Source of the DNA: Halorussus salinus
GTDB taxonomy: Archaea; Halobacteriota; Halobacteria; Halobacteriales; Haladaptataceae
Length of the DNA stretch: 64,000 bases
Direction: 5' to 3'
Assembly (NCBI RefSeq): GCF_004765815.2
Contig: NZ_ML974127.1
Span: 62,001 to 126,000 of the forward strand
The notes below the pieces were generated by a model. That model worked only from the letters and a program-made list of their open reading frames with translations. It was not told the origin of the DNA and did not search any database. The position numbers and the translations under genes were made by a program. Positions 50,927 through 59,171 of this stretch are shown here, one piece after another (the stretch's first letter is position 1; each line of letters opens with the position of its first letter).

Positions 50927-51676
50927 ATGTCGAGGAGACTACTCGCGACGGTGGGGGTCGCGCTCCTGCTGGTGACGGCCGGGTGTGCCGGAGGCCTGAA
51001 CCCAGCGGCGAGCGCGAACGCACAGACCGACCAGACGAACCAGAGCGACAACGGGGGCGAGAGCATCAGCGTCTCGGCGTCCGGACAGGCCGAGGCCGAC
51101 CCCGACCAAGCCGTGTTGCAGGTCGCGGTGCTGGCCAGCGGCGACGACGCGAACGCGGTCCGCGAGCGACTCGCGGAGAACGCGACGCGGATGCGCGAGG
51201 CACTCCGGAACGCGGGCGTCACCGACGACCGAGTCCGGACGGTCCAGTACAGCATCGACCAGCAGTACCGCGAGGAGAACGGCGAGCGGCGACCCGCCGG
51301 GTTCCGGGGGATTCACGCCTTCGAGATAACGCTCTCGAACGTGGACCGCACCGGACCCGTCATCGACGCGGCGGTGTCGAACGGAGCCGCCCAAGTCCAG
51401 AGCGTCGAGTTGACCCTCTCCGAGGAGCGCCGCCGCGAGGTCCGGGCCGACGCGCTCCGGAACGCGATGGACAACGCTCGCGCCGACGCGGACGTTATCG
51501 CCGAGAGTGCGAACCTGTCAGTCTCGGGCGTCCACACCGTCTCGACCGGTGACGTGGGCTTCAGCCCCGTCCGGGCCGAGGCGCTGACCGCGCAGGCCGA
51601 CGCCGGAACGCAGATAGCGTCCGGACCGGTCACCGTCACCGCGCAGGTGTCGGTGACGTACAACGCGACCGGATAA
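50927..51676 (+). CDS. SIMPL-domain (DUF541) lipoprotein
   Basis: A 249-residue exported protein. MSRRLLATVGVALLLVTAGC is a signal with lipobox Cys20, then a Gln/Asn-rich linker. The SIMPL/DUF541 domain (about residues 47-249) begins SISVSASGQAEADPDQAVLQ and has VRTVQYSIDQQYREENGERR and the usual Ala/Arg-rich helices. SIMPL proteins are periplasmic or surface stress-linked proteins forming oligomers. It lies between two DUF389 genes. The 3' end of the gene, including the stop, is partly duplicated just downstream. Confidence 0.87.
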   Translation: MSRRLLATVGVALLLVTAGCAGGLNPAASANAQTDQTNQSDNGGESISVSASGQAEADPDQAVLQVAVLASGDDANAVRERLAENATRMREALRNAGVTDDRVRTVQYSIDQQYREENGERRPAGFRGIHAFEITLSNVDRTGPVIDAAVSNGAAQVQSVELTLSEERRREVRADALRNAMDNARADADVIAESANLSVSGVHTVSTGDVGFSPVRAEALTAQADAGTQIASGPVTVTAQVSVTYNATG

Positions 51677-51703
51677 GGTTCCGGTGACGTACAACGCGAC
51701 CGG
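51651..51703. repeat. 31-bp tandem duplication of SIMPL gene 3' end
   Basis: CGGTGACGTACAACGCGACC occurs at 51651 (inside the gene, before its TAA) and again at 51682, 31 bp later, now followed by GGGTAGGG. The second copy has an in-frame-looking stop and no coding role. Confidence 0.8.
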
Positions 51704-51819
51704 GTAGGGAGTCCGTCGCGCGAGCGACCGCGCCGTGCCGTCGCTCGCACCGCGCTACCACGCGACACGTCGCGCGTCGCGGCCTGAACCCTTTTCTCTC
51801 ACAATCCCGTGGCTCCCGT

Positions 51820-53145
51820 GTGCGCCTCATCCACGTCCTGATTCCGGCCGAGCGCCGCGGTCCGATTCTCGGTGCGCTCGACTCGAAGGAGATAGACTAC
51901 GCCGTCCTCGAAACCGACGAGCGGACGAGCGAGGAGGTGATGGTCGAGTTTCCGCTCCCGAGCGACGGCGTCGGCGACGTGATGGATGCGCTCCGGGACG
52001 CCGGACTCGAAGAAGACGAGTACACCGTCATGGGGAACGCCGAGACCGCCTCGACGCCGAACATGGAACGGTTGCAGAACCGATACGCTGGTGACTTCGA
52101 CCCGCTGACTCGGAAGGAACTTCGGTCGAAGGTGCGGGACATGGCCCACGACCGCAACTCGTTCGTCTGGATGATATTCCTGAGCGCCATCATCGCGACG
52201 GCGGGGCTACTGCTCGACTCCCCGGCCATCGTCGTCGGGTCGATGGTCATCGCGCCGATGGTCGGGCCGGTCCTGACCGCGAGCGCCGGAGCGGTCACGG
52301 GCGACCGGCGGATGCTCGTGGACAGCATCAAGTTACAGGCGCTCGGGCTGGCGGTCGCGGTCGTCAGCTCGCTTGCGTTCGGCTACCTGCTCAAGTCGTT
52401 CTCGTTCGTGCCGCAGTTGCAGATTACCGCGCTCGGCCAGATTAGCTCTCGGGTCGCGCCGAGTCTCCTGACCGTGGCGGTCGGACTCGCCGCCGGGAGC
52501 GCCTCGGCGTTCGGCGTGACGACGAAGGGGCCGACCTCGCTCATCGGCGTGATGATAGCCGCGGCGCTGATTCCCGCGGCCGCGACGACCGGCATCGCTG
52601 TCATCTGGGGGTTCCCCGTGGTCGCGGCCGGGTCGCTGGTCCTCCTTCTGGTCTCGCTGGTCGCCATCAACGTCGCCGCGCTCGTCACGCTCTGGTATCT
52701 GGGCTACCGACCGAACGGGTTCGATCGGCGAGTACTCGCGGCCGACGGCCGTCGGCAGGCGGCGATTCTCGCAGTCGCCGTCCTCGCCGTCGCCGTCGTC
52801 GTCGCCGGGGCGGGATTTGCAACGTACCAGCAGATAACCTACGAGCGAACCGTCAACCAGCAGGTGAGTTCCGTCCTCGACAATCCGGCGTACACGAACC
52901 TCACCTACGTCTCGACCAACACCGAGTACGCCTTCACCGGCAACTGGTTCTCCTCGGAGACGGTCACGGTCACCATCAGTCGCACCTCCGACCGCGAGTA
53001 CCCGCGACTGGCGACCCGGCTTCAGCGCCGCATCGACGCCGCGACCAGCCAGAATCCGTCGGTTCGGGTTCACTTCGTGGACTACGCGGTGGCGAACTCG
53101 ACGCAGGTGTCGCTCTCAGGGCCGCGCGGCGAAGCGATTGCCTGA
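51820..53145 (+). CDS. DUF389 (TIGR00341) membrane protein, copy 2
   Basis: A 441-residue paralogue of copy 1. It starts with GTG 51820 (MRLIHVLIPAERRGPILGAL), and no ATG precedes the ACT-like domain. The SPAIVVGSMVIAPMVGP motif, MIAAALIPAAATTGIA and VTLWYLGYRPNGFD correspond to copy 1. The C-terminal soluble domain has VTVTISRTSDREYPRL. The paralogous pair around a SIMPL gene suggests an envelope-associated locus. Confidence 0.86.
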   Translation: MRLIHVLIPAERRGPILGALDSKEIDYAVLETDERTSEEVMVEFPLPSDGVGDVMDALRDAGLEEDEYTVMGNAETASTPNMERLQNRYAGDFDPLTRKELRSKVRDMAHDRNSFVWMIFLSAIIATAGLLLDSPAIVVGSMVIAPMVGPVLTASAGAVTGDRRMLVDSIKLQALGLAVAVVSSLAFGYLLKSFSFVPQLQITALGQISSRVAPSLLTVAVGLAAGSASAFGVTTKGPTSLIGVMIAAALIPAAATTGIAVIWGFPVVAAGSLVLLLVSLVAINVAALVTLWYLGYRPNGFDRRVLAADGRRQAAILAVAVLAVAVVVAGAGFATYQQITYERTVNQQVSSVLDNPAYTNLTYVSTNTEYAFTGNWFSSETVTVTISRTSDREYPRLATRLQRRIDAATSQNPSVRVHFVDYAVANSTQVSLSGPRGEAIA

Positions 53146-53260
53146 CGCATCTCTCGTCCGAAACACGAATCGACGAAGTCGATGCAAAACGGCGTTGTCG
53201 TTGCGAATAGCGCCCGAAAACAGCTTTTCGACCGGCCGCGCGACGAAATTCGACCCGTCC

Positions 53261-54226
53261 CTATTCGCGGTCCTCGAACGGCAGCTCCGGTTCGTAACCG
53301 GTCGCGTCCACCGCGGCGTCCAGCACCGAATCGACGTTCTCGCCGTTCTCGACGCTCATGTAGGCGTCCGCGTCCACGTCTTTCGAGAGGTCGGACTTGT
53401 TACAGACCGTCAGGACCGACACGTCGCCGAAGCGGTCGGCGAGCGCGTCCCGCAGTTCCAGTTGCGCGTCGAGCGGGTAGCCACAGTACCCGCTGGCGTC
53501 CACGACGAAGACGATGGCGTCCGCGAGATGTGTGAGGGCAGAGACCGCCTGATTCTCGATGTCGTTGCGCTCGTCCTCCGGCCGGTCCAACAGGCCGGGC
53601 GTGTCCACGATTTGGTACCGGATGTGGTCCTTCTCGAAGTGGCCGACGCGGACGCCCTTCGTCGTGAAGGGGTACTCCGCGATCTCGTTCCGGGCGTTCG
53701 TGACCGCGTTGACGAACGACGACTTGCCGACGTTGGGGTAGCCCGCGACCACGATGGTCGGCTCGTCGGGGTCGATGTCGGGGAGCCGCCGGAGGTCTTG
53801 GTGGGCGTCGTTGACCCGCTGGAGGTCGGCCTCGACCTCCTCGACGATGTCCGCGAGGCGGGCGAACCCCTGCTTTCGAATCTTGCGGTCGGCGTCGGCG
53901 TCGCCCGTGAGCTTCCCTTGGTACTCCCGGCCGAGATTGTGGGTCTTGCGACTCGCCCACTGAATCTCCGAGAGGCTCTGGCGCAACTCGTCTACGTCCA
54001 CGATGGCGTCGGCGAGTTCGTAGTAGAAGGGGTCTATCACGTCGAAGTCGGGCCACTCGGCCGCGACGTTCTGGAGGTTGTCGCTCAGGATGTTGGTCGC
54101 GGTCTGGAGCATCGACTGCTGGGCCTCCGCGCCGCTCTTGGCCCGACCCGCTCGCGCGGCCCGCGAGAACGCCTTGTCGATGAGCTCCTCCGACGTAGGT
54201 GTCGTCGGCAGGCTCTCGAAAATCAT
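53261..54226 (-). CDS. NOG1-like GTPase
   Basis: A 321-residue GTPase of the NOG1/Obg-HflX group. The first 160 residues form a helical NOG1-type N-terminal domain (EELIDKAFSRAARAGRA, FYYELADAIVDVDELRQSLS). The G domain has GYPNVGKSSFVNAV (G1, about residues 168-181), a PFTTKGV switch, DTPGLLDRP (G3) and NKSD (G4). NOG1 proteins act in large-subunit ribosome assembly. The start is ATG 54224-54226 (MIFESLPTTPT). Confidence 0.88.
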   Translation of the reverse strand: MIFESLPTTPTSEELIDKAFSRAARAGRAKSGAEAQQSMLQTATNILSDNLQNVAAEWPDFDVIDPFYYELADAIVDVDELRQSLSEIQWASRKTHNLGREYQGKLTGDADADRKIRKQGFARLADIVEEVEADLQRVNDAHQDLRRLPDIDPDEPTIVVAGYPNVGKSSFVNAVTNARNEIAEYPFTTKGVRVGHFEKDHIRYQIVDTPGLLDRPEDERNDIENQAVSALTHLADAIVFVVDASGYCGYPLDAQLELRDALADRFGDVSVLTVCNKSDLSKDVDADAYMSVENGENVDSVLDAAVDATGYEPELPFEDRE

Positions 54227-54367
54227 AGGCGTAGATAGGGTCACGCGGCCTTAAAAGGGCGTCCATACGGCGGTGACAGATTCGACGCCGGTCGAAAGCC
54301 CCGACGACCGCTACGGACGACGGTCCGTCGCCGAGGAGCCTCGGACCGACCCCCGGATTGAAGTACC

Positions 54368-54387
54368 ATCGAGTTTTACCACTCGAT
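54368..54387. promoter_or_regulatory. Inverted repeat overlapping thiDN promoter
   Basis: ATCGAGT-TTTACC-ACTCGAT: perfect 7-bp arms around a 6-bp centre that includes the TATA-like TTTTACC, ending 1 bp before the ATG at 54389. A repressor bound here would block initiation. The regulator, perhaps a ThiN-containing ThiR, is inferred. Confidence 0.6.
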
Positions 54388-54388
54388 A

Positions 54389-55777
54389 ATGGCCAGCGAA
54401 GACGCCCTCTATTCGGTCGATACTCGCCGTCCCGCCCCGGTCGAGAAACCGGTCGCGCTCACCGTCGCCGGGAGCGACTCCGGAGGAGGTGCGGGCGTGC
54501 AGGCCGACTGCAAGACCATCGAAGCCCACGACGCCTTCGGGACGAGTGCCGTGACGGCCGTTACCGCACAGCACACCCGCGGCGTCGAGTCCACGCACGT
54601 CCTGCCTCCCGAGGAGGTCGCGGCCCAACTCGACGCCGTGACCGGCGACTTCGACGTGCGGGCCGCCAAGACCGGGATGCTCGCCACCGCGGATATCGTG
54701 GACTGCGTGGCCGAGCGCGTGGCCGACGCCGAGTTCCCGGTCGTCGTGGACCCCGTGATGGTCGCCACCTCGGGCGACCGACTCCTCGACGCCGCGGCCG
54801 AGGATGCCTACGAGGACCTACTCACGGAGGCCGCGCTCGTGACGCCCAACGCCGACGAGGCCGAGGTGTTGACCGGCGCGACCGTCGAGGGAGAGGAGTC
54901 GGCGAGAGCGGCGGGCGAGGCGTTGCTGGCGATGGGTGCCGACGCCGCGCTCGTCACCGGCGGACATCTCCCCGGCGACGCCGTGGAAGACGTGTTGGTG
55001 ACTGAGGACGGCGTCGAGACGTTCCGCCGCCCCCGCGTCGAGACCGCGGCGACCCACGGGTCGGGATGCACGCTCTCGGCCGCGATTGCGGCCCGGTTGG
55101 CCCGCGGCGAGTCGCTTCACGATGCGGTCGAAGCGAGCGCCGCGTTCGTCGCGCGGGCCGTCCGGTACCTCCTCGACGTGGGCGAGGGTCCCGGCGCGGT
55201 GCATCACGCCGTCGAGTTGCGAAACCGCGCCGCCCGCGAGGAGACCGCCGAGGAGGTCCGTGAGGTCGTCCGGGCGTTCGTGGACCGAGACGTGTCGCTC
55301 CTCGTGCCCGAGGTCGGGATGAACGTCGTCGGCGCGACGCCCTACGCCGAGGAGACCGACGAGACCGCGGCCGTCGAGGGGCGAATCACCCGGACGTTCT
55401 CCGGCGTGAAACCCAACCGCGGCGTGCGATTCGGCGCGTCGAGTCACGTCGCGCGCTTCCTGCTTTCCTGCCGGGAGTTCGACCCCGACCTGCGATTCGC
55501 GGCGAACTGTCGGTTCGATTCGGACGTGGCGGCCGCGCTCGACTCGCTGGACTGGGCGGTCGCCGAGTACGACCGGAGCGCGGAACCGGAGGGCGTGAAA
55601 TCGAAGGAGGGGTCTACGATGCAGTGGGGCGCGCGGCGGGCTTTCGAGTCGGTCGCGGGGACGCCGGTCGCGGTCGTGGACCGTGGCGAGGTCGGCAAGG
55701 AGGCGATGACGAAAGTCCTCGCGCGGGACGGCGAGGAGTTGACCGAGCGCGTAGTGACGCTATTGGATTGCCGGTGA
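54389..55777 (+). CDS. thiDN: ThiDN: HMP/HMP-P kinase fused to ThiN thiamine phosphate synthase
   Basis: A 462-residue bifunctional thiamine enzyme. Residues about 20-275 are ThiD, with [20 protein letters not shown] (HMP site), [24 protein letters not shown] and a [13 protein letters not shown] nucleotide/anion loop with catalytic Cys. Residues about 285-462 are ThiN ([40 protein letters not shown]), which replaces ThiE in archaea to join HMP-PP and thiazole phosphate. No TPP riboswitch is visible upstream; a palindrome overlaps the promoter. Confidence 0.92.
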   Translation: MASEDALYSVDTRRPAPVEKPVALTVAGSDSGGGAGVQADCKTIEAHDAFGTSAVTAVTAQHTRGVESTHVLPPEEVAAQLDAVTGDFDVRAAKTGMLATADIVDCVAERVADAEFPVVVDPVMVATSGDRLLDAAAEDAYEDLLTEAALVTPNADEAEVLTGATVEGEESARAAGEALLAMGADAALVTGGHLPGDAVEDVLVTEDGVETFRRPRVETAATHGSGCTLSAAIAARLARGESLHDAVEASAAFVARAVRYLLDVGEGPGAVHHAVELRNRAAREETAEEVREVVRAFVDRDVSLLVPEVGMNVVGATPYAEETDETAAVEGRITRTFSGVKPNRGVRFGASSHVARFLLSCREFDPDLRFAANCRFDSDVAAALDSLDWAVAEYDRSAEPEGVKSKEGSTMQWGARRAFESVAGTPVAVVDRGEVGKEAMTKVLARDGEELTERVVTLLDCR

Positions 55778-55813
55778 CCCTCGGGGAGAATATCGAAAGT
55801 TACATACACATTC

Positions 55814-55829
55814 TAGTCAAAATTGACTA
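55814..55829. promoter_or_regulatory. Inverted repeat upstream of membrane-module copy 2
   Basis: TAGTCAA-AA-TTGACTA, perfect 7-bp arms, ends 2 bp before ATG 55832 and so spans the expected start site of a leaderless transcript; GTTACATACACA at about 55799-55810 is the TATA candidate. It is a likely repressor operator. Confidence 0.6.
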
Positions 55830-55831
55830 CA

Positions 55832-56533
55832 ATGCGGCGGCGAAGCGGGAACAGACGGAGATACGACCGGGACGGAAACGACCCTACGGGAGAGTTGGTA
55901 TCCGACCGCATCGACCCTCGGCAAGATGCCATCGATAGATTCGAGCGAATGCTCGACGTGCAAGTTTCGACTCTGAACGGAATCGACGACAAGTCTGCTC
56001 GTCTCATCAGTTTCGTCGGGGTCCTTCTAGGCGTGATTGCGACGGTTGCTCGAATCGTGCCGAGGATGGCAGACGGGGATAGCTTCATCGACTCCGGCAC
56101 GGTCGCTGGCGGGGTTGCGCTCGTCGTGGGCGTCGCCGGTCTCCTCGTCGCACTCGTCTACGCGACGATAACGTATCTGAGCACGCAGTTCGACTATGGG
56201 CTGAGTGCCGACGTTGCAGACGCGCTGGCACGAGAAGACGAGGTTCGGCCCGAAACGTATCGGACTATCGTCCTCCGGGCGTACGCGGACTCGATACGGG
56301 AGAACAAACCGATAATAAGCCGAAACGCGAAGCGGTTCCGTTACGCGCTCGCCGCGCTCGTCGGCGCGCTCTTCTCGTTGATGTTCTCGGTCGGCTACTA
56401 TCTCGTCCGCCTTCCCGATTCGGTCGAGTTGCTGACGCTCGCTTGCGGAGCGACCGTTGTCGGATTTCTCTGTATCTATATCCGCGACGAAGCCTATTTA
56501 ACGACGGCGGCTGAAAAACTGGGAAGGAAGTAA
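55832..56533 (+). CDS. Four-TM membrane protein with IDDK motif (module copy 2, gene 1)
   Basis: A 233-residue membrane protein. A very basic N-terminus (MRRRSGNRRRYDRDG) and an amphipathic helix (about residues 29-50) lead to NGIDDKSARLISF (motif at 51-54), TM1 (58-76), TM2 (92-115), a 50-residue charged segment, TM3 (170-192) and TM4 (199-217). Layout and motif match the gene at 42197, although overall identity is low. The DKSA/DKxA motif before TM1 is reminiscent of PycTM and SLATT effectors. The start is ATG 55832 right after a palindrome; a TTG at 55823 is less likely. Moderately lower GC than the neighbours. Confidence 0.78.
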   Translation: MRRRSGNRRRYDRDGNDPTGELVSDRIDPRQDAIDRFERMLDVQVSTLNGIDDKSARLISFVGVLLGVIATVARIVPRMADGDSFIDSGTVAGGVALVVGVAGLLVALVYATITYLSTQFDYGLSADVADALAREDEVRPETYRTIVLRAYADSIRENKPIISRNAKRFRYALAALVGALFSLMFSVGYYLVRLPDSVELLTLACGATVVGFLCIYIRDEAYLTTAAEKLGRK

Positions 56534-56535
56534 CT

Positions 56536-56700
56536 ATGGGTAGTCGAAAGAACAAAACGGACGACACCGACCTCAACTCGTTCGAGAAGCGAGTCCGCGA
56601 CCTGCTCGGTGACGCTGGTTCTTATTACGTCGAGGACGGCGAGGTGCGGCCGACGAGGGAACGACTGAGCAAAAGCGGTGGCGACGACGAACGCAACTGA
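56536..56700 (+). CDS. Small charged protein (module copy 2, gene 2)
   Basis: A 54-residue hydrophilic protein, MGSRKNKTDDTDLNSFEKRV, then RDLLGDAGSYYVEDGEV and an Arg/Lys/Asp tail. Its ATG is 2 bp after the membrane-protein stop, implying translational coupling. Like the 46-residue protein at 42830 it begins MG followed by SRK, and it has a short central amphipathic helix. No known family is recognised. Its last codons overlap the possible GTG start of the next gene. Confidence 0.68.
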   Translation: MGSRKNKTDDTDLNSFEKRVRDLLGDAGSYYVEDGEVRPTRERLSKSGGDDERN

Positions 56701-56992
56701 TTCTACTTTGAAAGATTCCGACGACCTCTCCTCGCTCGTCGCGGACCTGCACGCTCACCTCGAAGCGACCGCCGAACTCCCCGTCGAGACCCGCGCGAGC
56801 CAGTGGCTCGGCGAGGCAGAGGCGGTCTGCGAGGACGCACTCGGACCCGAGACTCCCGAGTCCGTCGTGGAGAAGCGCGTCGAACAGGTCCGGATGCTCC
56901 TCTCGAACGTCGAGGAGACCGGAAGCGACGCCGCGGACGAACACGTCGCGGCGGCGCTCGAACTGGTCGAAGAAATCGAGTCGCGGCTGTAG
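56678..56992 (+). CDS. Haloarchaeal helical hypothetical protein
   Basis: A 104-residue acidic, all-helical protein with VADLHAHLEATAELPVETRA, WLGEAEAVCEDAL and EKRVEQVRMLLSNVEETGSD helices, resembling a conserved haloarchaeal family (I think DUF8152). It has no ATG; GTG 56678 gives MATTNATDSTLKDSD and overlaps the preceding small gene by 23 bp, while a TTG at 56705 would give a shorter form. It may be cotranscribed with module copy 2 without being part of it. Confidence 0.68.
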   Translation: MATTNATDSTLKDSDDLSSLVADLHAHLEATAELPVETRASQWLGEAEAVCEDALGPETPESVVEKRVEQVRMLLSNVEETGSDAADEHVAAALELVEEIESRL

Positions 56993-57008
56993 CGTTCGAG
57001 GCTCGTCT

Positions 57009-57359
57009 CTACGCCGACCGTTGCATCATCTCGCGGCAGGTCTCGGCGCACTCCTCGACCACGTCGGCGCAGGTCTGGCAGTGGTCGTGGTCGTGACGGC
57101 GACACTCCTCGGCGCACTCCTCGGCGGCCCCGGCGGTCGCCTCGGCGAGTTCGACGCTGTAGTTGGAGCTACGCGCCATGAACCGGGCGTGCTGGCTCGC
57201 GAGATCCGCCACGTCCCGGCAGAGCCGGATACACTTGGCCATGTCCATCTCCTCGTCGAGACACTCGTCGGCGCAGTACTCGCAGGCTTGCACGGCTTCG
57301 AAGCAGTTGTCGATGCACTGGTCTTCGAGGTCGTTGGTGTCGAGTTCGGAAAGTGCCAT
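57009..57359 (-). CDS. Four-helix-bundle Cys-rich copper-binding protein (Csp/DUF326-like)
   Basis: A 116-residue helical protein with 13 Cys residues spaced along the helices: QCIDNCFEAVQACEYCADEC, KCIRLCRDVADL, ECAEECRRHDHDHCQTCADV and ECAETCREMM. This pattern matches the copper storage protein (Csp)/DUF326 fold, in which the Cys residues line the core and bind many Cu(I) ions. No signal peptide is seen, so it is cytosolic. A DUF4396 membrane protein and a CopZ-like HMA protein lie next to it. Confidence 0.88.
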   Translation of the reverse strand: MALSELDTNDLEDQCIDNCFEAVQACEYCADECLDEEMDMAKCIRLCRDVADLASQHARFMARSSNYSVELAEATAGAAEECAEECRRHDHDHCQTCADVVEECAETCREMMQRSA

Positions 57360-57462
57360 CGCATAGGATAACAGGCCAGCGAACGCCTTAGACTCGGTGG
57401 CTAAAAATCCGAGGCGACGGTGCGGCGTTTCGGGCCGGAACGAGGAGACGACCGAAAAGCTC

Positions 57463-58140
57463 TCACGCTCCCATCTCGGTCCCCATCTTCGCGGGGTTCA
57501 TCATCCCCTCTTTGACGCCGAAGTGGATGAGCAGGAGGTTGACCGGATACGCCGCGAGGAGTCCCACCGTCAGCGAGAAGACGAGGCTGGTCCAAAACAG
57601 CACGTCTCCGAGTCCGGCCTCGGCCGCCAGCCAGATGTCGGTGCTGATGGCGACGACCTCCATCACGGTGATGCTCGCGGTCTCCGAGTAGAACGCGTCC
57701 CACAGGGCCTCGCGCAGGCCGACGCCCTCCTGCATCAGCGGTCCGACCGTCATCAGGTAGCCGAAGAAGTACGCCAGCGAGAACGTCAGGACGACCGTGC
57801 CGGTCGTCTTGAATGCGAACAGTCCGACCGCCATCGAGACGCCCAGCACCTCGCCGGTGCCACACCCCGAGTAACAGTGGCTCACCGACCGGAACCCCTT
57901 GCGCCAGAACGAGTCGTGATCGATCTGAGTCCGGCCCGAGTACCAGTAGCCCAAGAGTCCGAGCGGCCCGGAGTACAGCACCGTGAAGCCCCAGACGAAC
58001 TTCATGAGGCTCTTCAGTTCCGAGTTGTTCCGCCAGAGGTCCCAGCCGAGAATCCCGAGCGAGAGGGCGACCAGTAGACCCCACGCTGTGAGGTAGGTGG
58101 GGTTCGTCAGCACGTTCTGTAGCGCCTGCTGAATTCCCAT
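57463..58140 (-). CDS. DUF4396 membrane protein
   Basis: A 225-residue integral membrane protein with about six helices (from residue 14 to 205), matching DUF4396. It has VSHCYSGCGTGEVLGVSMAV, with two Cys and a His in the membrane-proximal motif, and FYSETASITVMEVVAI. The conserved Cys/His and Met-rich C-terminus (KEGMMNPAKMGTEMG) suit copper or other soft metals, and it is flanked by copper-binding proteins, so a role in metal traffic is inferred. Confidence 0.82.
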   Translation of the reverse strand: MGIQQALQNVLTNPTYLTAWGLLVALSLGILGWDLWRNNSELKSLMKFVWGFTVLYSGPLGLLGYWYSGRTQIDHDSFWRKGFRSVSHCYSGCGTGEVLGVSMAVGLFAFKTTGTVVLTFSLAYFFGYLMTVGPLMQEGVGLREALWDAFYSETASITVMEVVAISTDIWLAAEAGLGDVLFWTSLVFSLTVGLLAAYPVNLLLIHFGVKEGMMNPAKMGTEMGA

Positions 58141-58324
58141 GCAGGACGGTACGGGCTTCGGACTTTACGGGATTGTGGCTAAGATGCAAGCCCGGTCTCG
58201 CGCCGACGAGCCGCCGGTTCCCGGCGTCCGTGCGCTCGCCGACCTTGGTTTCGAAAGGTATCGGCGAAACGAACTCGGATTCGAAGGGGAAAGTCCGAAA
58301 AGGCCCACGCACTAAGTAGAGAGT

Positions 58325-58522
58325 ATGGCGAGACAGATTACCGTCGAAGGCATGAGCTGTGGCGGCTGCGAGGAGAACGTCGAGAACGCGCTCCGGGACG
58401 TACCGGGCGTCGAAGACGCGACCGCGGACAACGAGTCCGACAGCGTGACCGTCGAGGGCGACGCCAGCGACGAGGACCTCGCGGCGGCCGTCGAGGATGC
58501 TGGTTACACTGCGAAAGTCTGA
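58325..58522 (+). CDS. Heavy-metal-associated (CopZ-like) protein
   Basis: A 65-residue single HMA domain: VEGMSCGGCEENVENAL with the metal-binding CxxC (Cys12 and Cys15), then the VTVEGDASDEDLAAAVEDAG half. It is a cytosolic Cu(I) chaperone delivering metal to P-type ATPases; GMSCGGCE is the copper-type loop. The Cys-rich storage protein and DUF4396 protein are divergent neighbours. Confidence 0.9.
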   Translation: MARQITVEGMSCGGCEENVENALRDVPGVEDATADNESDSVTVEGDASDEDLAAAVEDAGYTAKV

Positions 58523-58793
58523 GCCGCGACGAGGTTACCCCTTTCTTTCAGAAAAACAAAACTCGTATCGTCCTGATTTATAAGATTAATATGGGTAATA
58601 AAATATAGGGGCTTCCGTAGTAGTGTCTACACCCTCTCGTCGTCTATTCACACCAAAATAGCTGATTTCCCAAAACTTTATCACTCATCCTCGTCCTATC
58701 TCCGATTGTCGGTAGACGACGACTAGGCTTCGACCGCAACCGATGGTAGCAGACGTTCACGCGTATGCTATAAAAAGGAGATCGGTTGGAAGT
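58523..58793. other. AT-rich intergenic region
   Basis: This 271-bp region is clearly AT-richer than the neighbours, with TTATAAGATTAATATGGG at about 58579. No gene, known RNA or clear repeat was seen. It follows copZ and lies at the 3' side of the hidden minus-strand peptide gene. Confidence 0.5.
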
Positions 58794-58919
58794 CTATTCC
58801 ATCAAGGCCATTACAATCCCGGCAACGAACAGCGGCCAACCCAATGGCATGTCAGTGCCGATAAGGGTGCAACCGCCAACGATGAACGCGGCCGGGATTT
58901 CGTTTTCAGTTCGTTTCAT
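58794..58919 (-). CDS. Hidden 41-residue membrane peptide
   Basis: A minus-strand frame from ATG 58917-58919 to TAG at 58794-58796, beginning MKRTENEIPAAFIVGGCTLI and ending VAGIVMALME. Two short hydrophobic helices (about residues 8-20 and 26-40) are joined by GTDMPLGWP. The GxxxxPLGWPLF loop and balanced composition look like a real small membrane protein, but codon bias is weaker than in core genes. No function or family was recognised. Confidence 0.5.
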   Translation of the reverse strand: MKRTENEIPAAFIVGGCTLIGTDMPLGWPLFVAGIVMALME

Positions 58920-59171
58920 TTCTCGGTAGGCAGAGGTTTTCTGCACGCGACGGTGTCCAGCGTCGCGTGCTACGTGAAACCAGTAATCCGCCCCGGATAG
59001 TCTTTATCGTCTATAATCCTGCTAGGGATTTCGGTGTCTAGCTCGGCAGTTGTATCCGAAACAGTGGCACGTCACGAATCACGACCATTTTCACCCCGAA
59101 CCCGCACCGTTTTAGTCGCCGACGCCCCTCCGAACCGACTATGACTCTACTCGCGCGGACGTGCCGAGGAG

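Noticed and set aside
54227-54388. TPP riboswitch upstream of thiDN
   Set aside because: No CTGAGA-type core was found and the space to the ATG is too small and too simple; the palindrome is the better candidate.
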